Source: Spizellomyces punctatus DAOM BR117
Taxonomy: Eukaryota > Chytridiomycota > Chytridiomycetes > Spizellomycetales > Spizellomycetaceae
Assembly (NCBI RefSeq): GCF_000182565.1
Contig: NW_015971537.1
Location: 1,647,299-1,711,298, forward strand
Length of the DNA: 64,000 nt
Direction: 5' to 3'
Shown in pieces: positions 1-12,207 of the stretch; within the stretch, counting starts at the first letter, position 1, and each line of letters starts with the position of its first letter. Below the pieces are notes generated by a model, which saw nothing but the letters and a program-made list of their open reading frames with translations, made no database searches and was not told where the DNA came from. The position numbers were made by a program, and so were the translations under genes.

Positions 1-1285
1 TGGCTTTCTCCACATTGTATCCAATCAAACGCTTGACTAACAAGATTGCTACTAGATTGGATCGATTACGCTGGTAAACGGGCACACGACTGTGGCCACG
101 CCCAATGACCTGAAGATAACCACCCTTGGTGAGCCGGATTGCTGACGAGTTCGTTTCTTGGGAGACTAACCTGTTTTATCAGTTCCACATCCACTACTTG
201 AGATGCTTCCAACATGAACACGTCCTCTAATGGTGTCATTATTTGGCGCACAGTCTTATCCTTGAGGTCCAGCACCGCAGATATTATACCGACTTCGTCA
301 TGAATGAGTTCGCCTGATTGACCATTCCCTTCGTAGCCTTCCTCGTGCAGTGCGACCAGAGTTTTCAATTCTATAAGGTTCTTCAGCTGTCACAACTTTG
401 AAGATGAGAAAGAAAGGGGAGATGAAACGTACGGGCACGAGCATAAATAGTTCCCTCTGAATGTCCGAGTAGGTAGTCCAGCAGCTTAGCAATAGGGTAG
501 GCAACAGGGAATAGAATCCACATGCACACTCTGACCAGGGGCGTAAGCGTGGCGCCCACAGCAAGCCCATGTCGTGCACAAATTGCGTTTGGAATGATCT
601 CTCCAAATAATACCACCAGCGCTGTTGAGATGATAATGGCGGCTAGTCCGCCCCCTACAATGGAGTGGAACAGGATCGGAAGCGTCTCATTGATGACCAC
701 ATTGCCAAGGAGGAGTGTCGTCAAAACCCAATGTCCGTGTTTCCTGATAGGCTCAATCTTTGCAGCGTACTTCCTTTCTTTTTCAGTGCCACTGTTTTTC
801 AGAATCTGTAAATTGGTCGTGTCCAGGCTCATAATTCCAATCGTCAAGCCTACCAGAACCAAGGTCAGTCGTTAGCCGGAAGAAGTGATGCTATTTGAGT
901 GAGCCCTACCAGCAAATATGCCACCTATAAGAACTAACACGATGGTTCCCGCGAGGGTATACCAAAAGCGCATACTTCTGGGCTTTACAGGGGGTTCGTC
1001 TCCTTCATGTTCGAAAGTGGTGGTGTCACAATTTGCCAGGGTGCCATCGGCACATATGCACAACGATTCATCCTGTGCTGGGAGCACAATCTTTCCTGGA
1101 GAAACAAGTGGGTTCAAGCAATGAGGAGTAGAAAAGTCCGCGCAGAGGCAGCCACTCCTCTCGAGGGTGAGAGGATATGGATTTGTCACAACAGGGAATC
1201 CCCGAACGGTGGTGATGATCGACGTCATTAGCAGAAATAAACCAATGCCAACATTTCGAAAGGAAGCTCTGCATGTTCGGTCCAT
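1..1285 (-). CDS. CNNM/Mam3-type membrane protein with CBS domains (3' end outside window)
   Basis: Likely metal (Mg/Mn) homeostasis membrane protein of the CNNM/Mam3 (DUF21 plus CBS) family. Reading leftward, exons are about 1285-910, 849-433, 370-171 and 109-1, continuing beyond the left edge. The ATG at 1285 opens a hydrophobic signal peptide (about residues 8-29), then a Cys-containing lumenal stretch, then a membrane segment near residue 112. Exon 2 carries the DUF21 core (GLTIGIMSLD) and several hydrophobic helices. Exon 3 gives the first CBS half with the family signature QIMTPLEDVFML, and exon 4 the second (GHSRVPVYQRN). Introns were placed by phase: the second acceptor at 371 restores the expected LKTLVALH run. 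Family assignment is strong; ion specificity is unknown. The C-terminus is missing only because of the window edge. Confidence 0.9.
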
Positions 1286-1510
1286 GGTAAGGGCGTACGT
1301 CTACCACCGCTAGAACGATTAGCGGGAATCTCGCAACACGAGCCTCCAAGTAATTTACAAGCGAATGGGTGATGAAAAGAGGCTTTTTCGTTGTCGGTCA
1401 ATTATCCAAGATTTGATACGCGCCCATCAATCTTTTCAACGCAACGAGGCTTGTTCTTTTTTAAATACATTTCTATTTACAAAAGTAATGATAAAATACA
1501 TGAACGATCA

Positions 1511-2991
1511 TCACAATTTGCGTCGTTTTGCAGTAGGTTTGCTGAAGGATTGCTTCATTCCACCCAGTTTGCTCACTGTACGCTTGTTCAATTCCGATTT
1601 TTGGAACCATGGTGAATCCATCTACAGCAGAATGCAAAAAGGTTATTTGTGAGCACAATCGTAGAACTAGTGGAAAATCATACCTGAGATGTATCCTGAT
1701 CTGCCAGGTGGGTATATTTGGTTTGTCCAGCCCTTCCAAAGTTCTTGACTTGCATAACTGCTGGTAAAACGGTTTTATCAAATTTATCTTCCAATGTTGG
1801 CTCTGCGAAATCCCGCCGCTGAAGTGCTTTTCCGACGACATCGTCATCCACAAAAAAGGCACCCTTGTGATAATACTTTTGCAAGAATCGATACTTTGAC
1901 TTTTCCTTCGTCAATTGTCCCTCCTTCGCCTTCTCCGCCATTACTTCTTGGTCAGTCATGTTTCTTCGTCGCTCAATGTCAGCCTTTTCTGCTTCCCGTG
2001 AGTCTTTCTCTTCCCTATCCCGTTTGATTCGACGCAATTCGCGCAGTTTCCAAGCCAGATATTCCTCCTCTTCATTGATGCCATCTGTATCATCCACCTC
2101 CAAGGGCCCGTTTGAGACTTCTGCCGCCGCTTGCTCTTTCCTCAATTCTTCCGCGACCATGTCGTGTGACTCCTTTTTCCTCTCCTCCATCTGCTGTTGT
2201 TTTCTCGCTTCCGCTTCTTGCGCTTCCGCCTCCAAGCGTTCTTTCTCTAGGACGGTCTCTCGATGGTTCCTATACATCGACGTCAGTCAGCATAAACCGT
2301 AAAAAAGGTCTAAGTAAGGCATTCAGAAATATAATTTACTTTGGAATAAAAACGGGTTTTAGTAACGTTCGCGACGAGACTGGATCATCCTCAGAGTCGG
2401 TTGTGTACTCTGATGTATATTCACTCTCTCCCTGTCATTACCCACCAAAATGGAATCGGTAAGGGTTTGAAGAAGCCGAAAAGGGTTCCTCAGCAAGCTA
2501 CTTGCCTCCTCTTCCTCCTCGTCCTCCTGAGCTCCAAGCTGTTCCTCCTCCTCTTGCCTTCGTTTCAATGCTTGCTCTCGTATTCGTTGCCGACGTGCTG
2601 CTGTGGCGTCCTCGTCCTCATCTTCACTCTCCTCTTTCGGAAGTTCCGAGACTTCAGCTCCTCGCTCCTCCCGCTCCCGTCGTCTACCAGGTCGCAGTTC
2701 GTCTTCATCATCCCGCTGTGCTCGAGTTTGCATGAGACGCATCAGTCTCCGATCCTTCTGTACAGCTTCATCCTGAATGGATAAAGAAACTTCCTGAATC
2801 TCCTGGTCGCCGCCCGCCTCTTGCCCTTTTGCTATAGACAGTTCTTCGTTGTCCGCTTCCGAGTCGCTCGAAGAGGCCTCCTCAGCCCCTTGTGGGGCCT
2901 TCCCCGGCCAGTATCGTACTGGGCGCGCGCGGGGTGGTCTTGCAACTGATGTCATGTTGTGCTGAGAGGTGTGCTGCAAATGCTCACTCAC
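1511..2991 (-). CDS. MFAP1: MFAP1-like spliceosomal B-complex protein
   Basis: Homologue of microfibrillar-associated protein 1, a nuclear pre-mRNA splicing factor of the spliceosomal B complex. Inferred exons are 2991-2506, 2431-2340, 2269-1684 and 1621-1511. The N-terminus has the family RYWPGKAP motif, then acidic and Arg/Glu-rich coiled coil. Exon 2 has the EYTTDSEDD and KPVFIPK blocks, exon 3 the most conserved part (HKGAFFVDDD, PTLEDKFDKTVLP, FGRAGQTKYTHL), and exon 4 the basic tail ending AKRRKL. The first intron appears to start with GC, not GT (GCAAGT at 2505); only this choice joins the acidic run to the EYTSEYTTDSEDD block in frame. The start may be the ATG at 2991 or an in-frame ATG at 2955, 12 codons on, which sits nearer the conserved N-terminus of relatives. 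Confidence 0.93.
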
Positions 2992-3107
2992 CGCGAGGGT
3001 CCGTAACGTTGCTCACCTACTTGTTGCCATAGAAAGCACGTGATATATGCTTGTATAAGACGCGTTTAACTTGGTGTTTACAGTCAAAGTCGTTTTTGAC
3101 AACCGCT

Positions 3108-4835
3108 ATGGTGCAAAGAAGTACGTTATGGCACTACACAGACCCGCAAAAGTAACTCTCATCATAACGGGTTTTGATTTTTGGCAGTTGATAAAGAGCT
3201 ACTGCGCAAGCGCGCGGAACACAACGATGGAGAACTATCTTCATTGAAGGAGGTCACCTTGCATCAGTATGATATAGAAAAGATCGAGAACCTAGATGTG
3301 TATTGTAGACATCTCGAGATTCTATTCTTGCAGAATAACCAAATTTCTAAAATCGGTTGGTGAGGCAATGTAGAGCAGTTCCCTTTCATTGGTCTTATGT
3401 TGATCTCTTTTGCTCTTCAGAGAATCTTCACAAGTTAAAGGAACTCAAATATTTGCAGCTGGCGCTCAATAACGTATCAAAAATAGAGAACCTTGAAGGA
3501 TGTGAGGCTTTAGAGAAACTGGACCTGACGGTCAACTTTGTGGAAGATCCTCTGGACGTTGAGTGCTTGAAGGGCAATGAGATGCTACGTGAATTGTTAG
3601 TCAGAACAAGAGAGATAGTTTGGCACCAATCACTAGCTGATGTTTCCTTGAATAGATTCCTGGTGGGAAACCCTTGTACTCAGAAGGAAGGATATCGGGA
3701 GTTTGTCATTACTACGTTACCTCAACTCAAAGTAGGATGATCCGTCGCATCAATTCGTATGTATGGTACTCATATAAAATCAACACTGAAAGAATCTCGA
3801 TGGACGCGACATCACAAGGTCGGAACGGATCGAGGCAGCGCAAGTGTATGAAAATGTACGAAAACGGTTCATCCGCGAACGTGAAGAAAGGACTGGAACG
3901 GTGTACGAGGCCAAGGTGGAAGCTGAGCCTGCTCCCCAAAAAGCAAATGACCATGAAAGTTCTAAGGCACAGTACAATGAGAATAGCACGAATAGCTCTG
4001 ATTCTCTGAATGAAGGTCGGAATCCCACTCCAGCATCCGGAGACATTGATGAGTAGGTGTTGTGGATGAATGGTCTACTCGTCGCATCCCTACTGAAACA
4101 CGATCTTCCAGGCTCGAAGAGAAGCGCTGGCGCTTTCAAAACGAGCCTGTCCCGCATACACCCTCAGCTAGGCTAGAGGCTGCTCGCGACCTCGCATCCA
4201 TGAGAGAAGGAAAAAACAACCAGAATCCACCAACCAAGCAACAGCAGTCGCCCACTCCCCTATTTGCCCCAGATGGTCGCGTTCTTCAAAAAAATCAAGG
4301 GAAATGGCCATTTCACTTCGCCATAACTACGGATACCATAACTCTTCATGTTGAGCTGTCAAAGTTTGTCGACACCAGTCTAATCGATGTGGATGTGCAA
4401 CCGACTTGGTTACGAATTAGTGTCAAGGGCAAGATTCTTCAGCTTGTTTTGGATGAGGAAGTGCAGACGGAAAATGTACTTTGCGAAAGGAGCAGAGTAA
4501 CAGGGTGGCTGGCGGTGACGATGGTGAAGGCGCATGTAGACAAGACGAAGGCGGACGTGATCGAGATAAGGAATAAGGAGCGTAGGATAAAGGAGGACGA
4601 AGAGCGGCAGAAAAGAGCATTGCAACGGAAACAAGAAACTTCAGCTGAACGAAAGAAAAATTACCGGACTTCTTTCACTCCAACAGAATCTGTTGATCTT
4701 CGAAATATCGTGGCAGATGCACAGACGCCGACGGCAAGCGCCAAAGCGAGTATTTTTGATAGAACCTTCTCCATCATGCCTCCTGTAGTTCCGGATGACT
4801 TTGAGGACGACCCGTCAGTGCCGCCTTTATGCTAG
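3108..4835 (+). CDS. DNAAF11: Dynein axonemal assembly factor 11 (LRRC6/tilB/Seahorse)
   Basis: Cytoplasmic factor for preassembly of ciliary dynein arms, found only in organisms with motile cilia or flagella. Exons: 3108-3120, 3188-3355, 3421-3595, 3656-3731, 3793-4052, 4112-4835. The first exon codes only four residues plus one base. SDS22-type leucine-rich repeats follow (LEILFLQNNQISKIENL, LKYLQLALNNVSKIENL), then the LRR cap with FLVGNPCTQ and LDGRDITRSERI, an acidic middle, the ELEEKRWRFQNEPVPHTP region and a C-terminal CS-like beta domain (VKGKILQLVLDEEV, GWLAVTMVKA). Every intron boundary restores a family motif. The ATG lies on the strand opposite MFAP1, whose start is only about 120 bases away, so the two probably share a promoter region. 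It ends tail to tail with RPC25. Confidence 0.93.
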
Positions 4836-4960
4836 CCCATATATGGTAGCACCTCTAGCTCTACGATGTTAATCTATGTTTAATGTACATACGCATCCGA
4901 CTACTGATCGTGACGCGGAGCTTGCGGAATAATTACAATGTGAACGCCTGTAATGGGACC

Positions 4961-5883
4961 TCACCCCTCCCACCATGACAGAAGCCCCAGACCTGGTTCG
5001 GCCACCGAAACCTGATACAGGGAACAAATTAGCATCTAGCAGTACAAATCAAACCTAGGGCTCTTCAACGAAGCCAATAGCATTACCACCAATGAATAAG
5101 GAGCCACTTTCTTTTCCTCATCTACTCCGTCCCGCACCGGCCCAACATCCACAAATTCTTCAATCTCCATCCGAAAGCGAATTGGTTCGTCTTTATCCAT
5201 ATATAGATCGTTCTCCTCGTATTTCCAAACCCACACCTTCTCCTCCTCGTCGCTGTGCATTGAGCATTTAAGTAAAGCATAGGCTGTGAGCATCCCAGGG
5301 GAGATGAAACATACTATTCGGAGCCAGCTTGAAGAAAGGAGGGTGGAATTATGATGTCGTCAAAGAAATCCATGGTCACTACCATTCGGTACATATAATT
5401 AGTGAATTTCTTCCAAAAGTATCATGTCCGTCCCTTACCTCGTACACCTTCCGTTGGGTGTGATGAAGCAACCTTTCCTGTCATTATCTCCCCTTTGAAT
5501 GGTCGGAAAACCACCATGCGAAAAGTGACTGTTTTAAAACAGGTATTAGCTGTGCTTCAACAACACACCAAACAGTCTGGGAAGAGAAACTTCCTGCGTA
5601 CGGACCCTTAGCCTGCGAAGACCCATCTTGAACCATATGCACTATCTCGTCTGATGCTTCCAGAATATCCCACACACGGATACAAAGACCAACATTGTGC
5701 AAGATCTAGATAATAAGAGGAGATAAGTCTTACATGAAGCGCCAACGCACTAGAAACAAGACCACAGCAGACCTTGTTTGAGTACTTTTTGTTCAATTCG
5801 TCCGTTAATGATTCAATCCGTGGTTTGCTGAAGTCGGAAGGATGAGTGCGGATATTATCCCGCAATAATGTTAGGATGAACAT
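4961..5883 (-). CDS. RPC25: RNA polymerase III subunit RPC25/RPC8 (POLR3H)
   Basis: Stalk subunit of RNA polymerase III, nuclear, pairing with Rpc17 in initiation. Six small exons: 5883-5773, 5705-5606, 5528-5439, 5378-5315, 5252-5090, 5011-4961. The ATG at 5883 gives MFILTLLRD, the usual Rpb7-like N-terminus, with NKKYSNK and HNVGLCIRVWDI across the first junction. The second half is the OB-fold: FRMVVFRPFKGEIMTGKV, DFFDDIIIPPSFLQ, WVWKYEENDLYMD, IRFRMEIEEFVD. The last exon encodes the conserved tail GLGLLSWWEG. Length of about 190-195 residues fits the family. The stop lies 126 bases from the DNAAF11 stop (convergent). Some donors are weak (GTCTGC, GTCCGT) but were fixed by protein conservation. 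Confidence 0.93.
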
Positions 5884-6171
5884 GTTTGGCCCACTGAAAA
5901 CGAAGCAGGGAGGTCCGTCTGACGACGAAGTAAAAGCTTCCCCACCCCGATTATTATCTTAGGTAGCTTAAGGTTTGAGCAAATTATGCTTCACAGCCTT
6001 TCGAGGATCGCCCGAGGTGAGGAACTTCTGCACCACTGCTCGTGTGGTAGATCAAGTGTCGGAAACTGAGGAGGAAGATCGCTGCTGCTGCATGAGTCAG
6101 CTTGTTGCCATAGCCACGAGAGTTCAAGATCTTCACCTCACGTCAATATTCAACAATTCACAGTTTTCACC

Positions 6172-8608
6172 ATGTCAGCGGCAAAAGAGGCGACTAGCAC
6201 AATGCTTTTACGGTACAAGGATAAGCTACTTGAGGTAGAATACTAAAGGAAGCAGACTTTGGCTTAGCTAGTCATCGTAACGGCTGTCAGTCCAACAGGC
6301 GATCGCCAACACTGAAGGGAATTTGAAACGCTGGCAAAAGTACGACGAGGACTATCAGACGCTTGAAGGATTCTTGCAAGGTGCGGTACAAGTTACCAAA
6401 AAGGATGTTATGGTAGGAATGTCGTCTCTTGGCCCGTTCCGCCACTATACTCATACCGATCTGCAGGTCCCTTTCGGTCCTTTCGCCTTCATGCCCGGTC
6501 AACTCATACATACCAACGAGGTGCTGGTACTTTTAGGCGATAATTGGTTTGCCGAGCGATCCGTCAAAGAAGCTTTGGAAATAGTTGGCAGAAGGCGGGA
6601 ATGTTAGTAATGATATTTAGTCTTGTTACTTGCTTGAACGACAAATTGACGCAAAGAATCGCCATAGACACCACAGAACAAGTCAAGAACCTTAAACTAG
6701 CGCAAAAGGAGCTATATGCTCGCATGGAGCTTACAGAACTAGAGGATCCCAGGTCGAGTCTTACCCTCGAAAAATCAAATGTGGACTCAGATGGTGACGA
6801 GGTACATTGATGTTCAAATTGAAGCGTGCCGCTTTATCGTTCCTGGCTAGTCGCTAACGAGATGGTTTGCTCAGGTCAATGAGGAAGGCCTCAAATTTGT
6901 TGAGATTCGTGAAGAGTACAATGAAGAGGCGGAGAAGGCAAGACGTCTGTATTGCGTGTTAGTTGTGGCTGACAAGCATTAGCATACTTACCACGTCGAC
7001 ACGGACATAAATGACCCACATACATACAGAAAAGAGACCGGTGCAGCCCTTGTCAGAACCGAAGCCCACTGCTGATGAGAGCGTGCAGTCCTTTTCAGAC
7101 TCGAACATCACCGCTGACGCGAAGCATTTTGATGAATTCGAGCGTCGTCTTTTTGAAAAGATTAAGCAGTACGAAGAAGAGGAGGAAGCTGGGTATCTTG
7201 ATAATGATATAGAGGAAGAGGAGGAGGAGCACTTTGACAGCGACTCAGATGGGGAAATGCGATTCGAAACTATGGATGACGATGAAGACGACTTCAATCA
7301 GTCTCTAGAAACCTTCACGCGCATTCGATCATCTCTCAAGAAGCCGGCGAAAGCGCAACGGCAAGGTGAAAAGGTGCCAAAACACGTCAGTTTTGATGAA
7401 AACATCCAGACCACAGCGCCCGCGTCTATCAGAAGCCCTTCTGATATCTATGAACAAATGCGGGCGAAATCCAAAGATATGCCAGATTCGACTGGTAGTC
7501 CCCGAGCAATTGCTGAACCACATCGTCCGCCACAAGCGCATTCAGTTAAAGATCTCATAATCGAGAAAGAAGATGTGGAGCAAATGTCTGAAGATGAAAC
7601 TGATGATTTTTTATTTGGGCGAGAGCTGCTCAACGAGTATCATTTAAAGCGAAACCAGCTCATTCAGGCGCAGTCGGTCCATCCATTAACTGCAGAAGAG
7701 GAGGATGTAGGTTATATTGGCGAAGGGCTGCAGAGAACCGCTGGAAGCTGGAACTGAGATGTTGTCTCGTATAATAGGTCGCAAGCGAAGAGCGTTTGCA
7801 AAATAAGGTGGCCAAAGTATCTCGGTTCAAGGCCGCACGAATGGCTGTGCGAGAGGCGGTAGAATTGCCTCAGATTCTGCAACAGCTAGCAGAGGTACGA
7901 CTTCGCTGTTTTGGACATCACATCGAGCCACCTATTCATCATATTACCTCTTGATGCAGCCATCATCAGAGCCAGCATCTGTGGCCGTTCAAGAGCCGCA
8001 GAAGAGAATAAAACCTTGTGTACCAGTACGTGCACTATACAACACGTCTGGTGGATCGCATACTATAGCAGGCCAATTGCAGTCGCCGAAACGAGACGTC
8101 ATCAAGAACGTGGAAAAGAAAGCTGTAGATGCGCAACCTTCTCAACAGAAAGTCTCCCGGTTTAAAGCGGCACGAATGTCAAGTGCCGCTTCGTCGTCTA
8201 CGCAGTCTTCAGGGCCAGAAGCAAGTGTTGGTATGGAAGAGGAAGGAGAGGAGTCTGATGAGGTATCATTCCTGCCGGGTCAAATGGAAAAAGTACTTGT
8301 TGTGACTGACTCCTGCATTGATTGCTTTGTTTAGGGCGTAATTATGGTGCCGCGTGTCTCCCGACGTTTGGTTGCTCCTCCTGTCGTTGGACGAGCCTCT
8401 TCTTCGGATAAGCGCATACCGATTATCCAGAATTCGAAAGCTGCAGAAGACTCCGAGACCGCATCCGTTCGTTCTGATGCACAGTCCCAGTCGGTAAGTT
8501 TCATTCCCTCGGCCTCTCACGCATGCGATGCTAAATGAATACTCCTCTTAGACGGGGAAGAAAGTGTCTAGATTCAAGGCTATGCGGATGGGAATCAATG
8601 AAGGATGA
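6172..8608 (+). CDS. URI1: URI-like unconventional prefoldin (RPB5 interactor)
   Basis: Homologue of URI/Bud27, a prefoldin-like scaffold that binds RPB5 and takes part in cytoplasmic RNA polymerase assembly and TOR-linked signalling. The N-terminal prefoldin domain spans exons 6172-6234, 6299-6602, 6668-6801 and about 6875-6950, with the diagnostic block QLIHTNEVLVLLGDNWF and two long helices (LKRWQKYDEDYQTLEGFL; LKLAQKELYARMEL). An acidic region follows (7030-7706) with KHVSFDENIQ, the RPB5-binding type of segment. Exons at about 7778-7894, 7954-8259, 8335-8493 and 8552-8608 form a long C-terminal tail. The tail carries three copies of a basic motif K-V-S-R-F-K-A-x-R-M, at 7814-7843, 8149-8178 and 8561-8590, the last just before the stop. 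The 6955-7030 junction is the least certain. Confidence 0.88.
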
Positions 8609-9028
8609 AGAGAAACCATTCTGCGCAAGCGAGAACTCGTAACTATTCTGAGGGCTATGGTTAACATTTGTAAATAGTCGCATTATATTGTAGAGAATAA
8701 TTGAGAGTTGAAACGATAATTGCTGGTCTCCCTATCACCATGACTGGGTCGCCATGATCTACTCAATATCATACTACTTTATACTCATTATGATGAATCT
8801 AGATACAAAAAGGTGCTGTACTGGAATTGAACAGGAGCGTTTACACTCACAACAAATTTCCAAACCCTAACCCTCTTTCAACTTTCCTCCTTTAGCAAAC
8901 TTGGCAGCTGGCGATGAAGCATTTCCAAGTAAGATTTGCCTTAGCTTCCAGAAGGTGCAAGCAACTCCTTTGTCTTTAGCGACATGATTGCTGGTGATAG
9001 TAGGCTCACTATTCCCTTTAATTCACAT
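8609..9028. other. Convergent intergenic region, 420 bases
   Basis: Space between the stops of the URI gene (+) and the C11orf65-like gene (-), so it should hold both 3' UTRs and polyadenylation sites. A/T-rich stretches occur near 8670-8700 and 8790-8880. I see no credible open reading frame or RNA gene. Confidence 0.6.
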
Positions 9029-11596
9029 TTAAAACTCTAGTATATCACGCTGGGACACCATTAAATCACGGACGGAGCGATCTGATTTCCCCGACCAAGG
9101 TCGAGATTTTGAAGCCGAAGCGGTAGACCTCTCCAGTGGGTCATCAACTCCATCATGGACGGCGGTCTCTGACTCGACGGGTCCCTCCACCATTTCTGCA
9201 TCTTCTACGGTAATTTCTGCTTCGATATCAAACGTTCTTGGATCTATAATTGAATGACGAGAATGTGAGAAGAGAATGTTCGGTCTTTAGAGCGAATGGT
9301 TCAATCTCAGCTAACCATCGGACTTTCCACTCGTAGCTATCTCTATCCAGTCAGCACAATAAGCGTCAAAGTCTAGCGCGTTGGTCCATCGAATTAACAC
9401 GTCCGCATCCAATTCTGATTCGAGTTTTGAAAGATGCTCTTCGGAGGTCAACTCTAGTTCGCTGACAGAGGGCTGATGTGAAGGCGGCCCTATCTGCTCA
9501 TATGTTTGATCTGACATAACTAGCCCGCCAGAGGACTTCATTTTAAGTGTGTCGTCTTCGAATCCTGATTGGATAAGGTTCTGTTCTGCTGTGGTCGCTG
9601 CTCTCATCATTTCCTTGCCTTGGCGATACCTGCGTATAAACCGTTTTGATATTAGTACCAGCCAGAATGGGGTTGACGACGTTGTTTTGACGGTGTGATC
9701 ACATCATAATCGGGCGACTTACATTTTCTTAAGCCACTCCAACTTCCGCATTCGCTTTGCGGCTTCCAGATCCTGTCGACGCTTCAGTTGCAAATGATGG
9801 TAGCGGATCGGTTTTGAATTTGAGAACTGAGGTGCCGTATCTTGCTGCTCATCCAACATCTTCATTCATTAACGGAGACAGCAATGATTTGATGTCAATG
9901 TTGGATATCTTGTTTGAGACAAGCATCAAGATCGTCACTCTCACCCACCTTTTCTGAAACTGGCCGCCATCCATTATTCTCAATTCGCTGATACCATCCA
10001 GCTACAGCAAAATGGAACATGAACAACTTCCAAGAACCTTCCAGCAAAAACTTCCAGAGCACATACCCAGTGGTCCCGGCTTTGGCAAGGGTCCAGTTCT
10101 GTCAAATAAGTCCACTGGCAAGAGTTGTTTACTTTCCTGGGAAGTGTAATCCCGTGGACTGAAGGCATTCATATCTACCAGGTTTTTGTGAACGAAGATT
10201 TTGTAGTAGATGGTAGGTGGAAAAGCCGTCTACAGTACGGAGAAGTAATGTTGAGCATATCAGTCACAGTAAGGTTGCTGCAGAACCATACGTGCTAGCT
10301 GTCCCTAGGGTCAACTTACACCACCTAGCCGGAATTTGACATGGATGCCCATGGCGCCGTCGATTAGCTGTGATTCTTGCGGGTTGATAAATCTGAGTAG
10401 CTTGCGCGGGTCTCCGCGGAGACGGAATCTAATGAGGTCCCGGTGGAAGCGATAGATCTTTACGTTCTGGAAAAGGGAATGGTAGAGTATAAACAAACGA
10501 CACGGATAGACCATAGGCGTTAGTTAGAGTTAAGTCCTCTAATTTGAACTCACATAATGGCCTCGCCAGGCTCTCTGTATCTTTCTTGCCGCTTCATCCC
10601 ATGTGTTTTGCTGTCCACCAGCCTTTCGAGCCTTCCATAACATTTCTTTTCGGGCCTCTTCAGCTTCATCGCTTTGTGGTGCACCTGATTTCTATCCATA
10701 GATCAATGTTAAGTCCATTACACGATGTTCTCGGAAAATCGGCAGATCACGACGTCTAACCATTCTTCTGAATCGTAACCAATTTCGTCGCACGAGCCAC
10801 ATACGCCATACAGCTTGTATGTAAGCTGCAGCAAACTCAGGAAACGTTGGGGGGACCGTGTCAATCGGGGAAGCAGCTTCGACGAGAGAGCAGTACTTGT
10901 AGTAACGTCGAAGTAGCTTCTCCTGCATCTCATGTTAGCATGCAGTAGGCCTTGCAGCTAATCGTTATACTCATACCTGCACACTAAGATCTTGTGCAGT
11001 GACCCCAGGCAGTTCCCTTTGGAACGCTCCGAACACATCGGGAGGGCTTAAACGATGTGTTTGGACGCTGATCTTTGCATAAACTACAGCAATGTACTTG
11101 GTTCTGGTTCTCCAACCTCGAAACAGAGCTTGGATCAACAGGGTGGCAGCAAGGCGCGCCAGTTGCTCGCGCAGAGTCGCTTCATCTCGAATAGCTGTCG
11201 AGGCTGGGCTAAGAACTGATCGGCGTAGGTGATGCTGAGACATTTGATGCGAGGCGGATGAAGGGACAGTAGCCGCCGTACTGGGTTTGGTCGAGATTGG
11301 TGTAGATGTGTCGGACGTTGGAGGGGTTACCGGAAGAGGGATACGGCGAATGGCCATCTGCGATACGTTAGAAGAGATCTGGTGAATAGTGTGCCAATAT
11401 CAGGCTTTTGTGGATTAACATGTACCATTCTGGCAGCCTTGTTTCTTCGTAGATACTTTTCATACCGATCATTGGGAAACTCGACGGTTTCAAGCAACTG
11501 TAAGGGGTCAAATCCCCATAGTTGGTCAACGGGAGGAATGCTGGCGTTTCGTGAACCACCTGTCTGTGGATGAAGAGTGTAGAAACTGCTGGACAT
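9029..11596 (-). CDS. C11orf65/MFI-like protein with IQ motifs
   Basis: Resembles the animal C11orf65 (MFI) family; biochemical role in fungi unknown. ATG at 11596, final exon ending with TAA at 9029, at least eight exons. The N-terminal half has a Ser/Thr-rich linker and IQ-type calmodulin-binding helices: LLIQALFRGWRTRTKY (about 11100), AAYIQAVWRMWLVRRNW (about 10800) and AARKIQRAWRGHY (about 10560). The conserved core follows: KIYRFHRDLIRFR with GDPRKLLRFINP (about 10430), PPTIYYKIFVHKNLVDM with SPRDY (about 10190), and WYQRIENNGWRPVS (about 9985). The C-terminal exon pair is acidic and Ser-rich (DVLIRWTNALDFDAY). The core blocks match what I remember of the C11orf65 family; the IQ and linker parts are variable. 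Shares a roughly 600-base upstream region with the sphingosine-kinase-like gene. Confidence 0.72.
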
Positions 11597-12207
11597 GATA
11601 GGCAGGAGAAAAAGCCTCGCAGTGAGCGAGAGAGGGAGAGAGCAGTAATGGCAGTAAGAGAATCTGGAGAAGGCTAGTCAAGTGTAATGTATTCCAGCAG
11701 CTCAAAAACATATATCAAAGGGATCTCGCGGATCATGGATTACGGGTATCTGCGATCGGAAAATTACTTATTTTTATAACTTTTACAAGTACCCACGGCA
11801 TTTTCCAGCATCTTTAACAAAGAAAAGAATTGCTCGCCGTGGAATTCTATGTCCTCCGTGCGTTGCTTGCACTGGAGGGGATTCTCTTTACAAATGGGTG
11901 CATTAACTAGAACGAAGTCTGAGTAAACTCTGGACGATTATCAAATCCGACGCGTACGCTCGTTCGGACATTGCTGGCTATTCCCCCAATTTCCTCCATA
12001 CGTTGACTTTCATCCAGAATTCAAGAGATTTCAGCGCCTTATTTTGTTGACCGTAGATGCCTTCAAGGGGATCCAGGAGGCCTCGTGAGTGCAGCCCTAC
12101 AAGCTGGCAGACTACAGTCCAGGCACCAGAGCCTGGCTTGTATTACATTCCTTCGCAGAGCTGGAAGCCCATACCTGTTACATTCTGGCTGACGCAGGAA
12201 GCGAAAG
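11597..12207. other. Divergent intergenic region / possible 5' exon of the downstream kinase
   Basis: Region between two divergent starts, expected to hold both promoters. A CT-rich segment lies near 11600-11690. A frame open from an ATG at 12057 to 12326 overlaps the proposed start of the sphingosine-kinase-like gene in another frame. It may be an alternative first exon, because its phase at the GTAAGT near 12302 would also fit the next exon. I cannot decide between the two. Confidence 0.4.
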
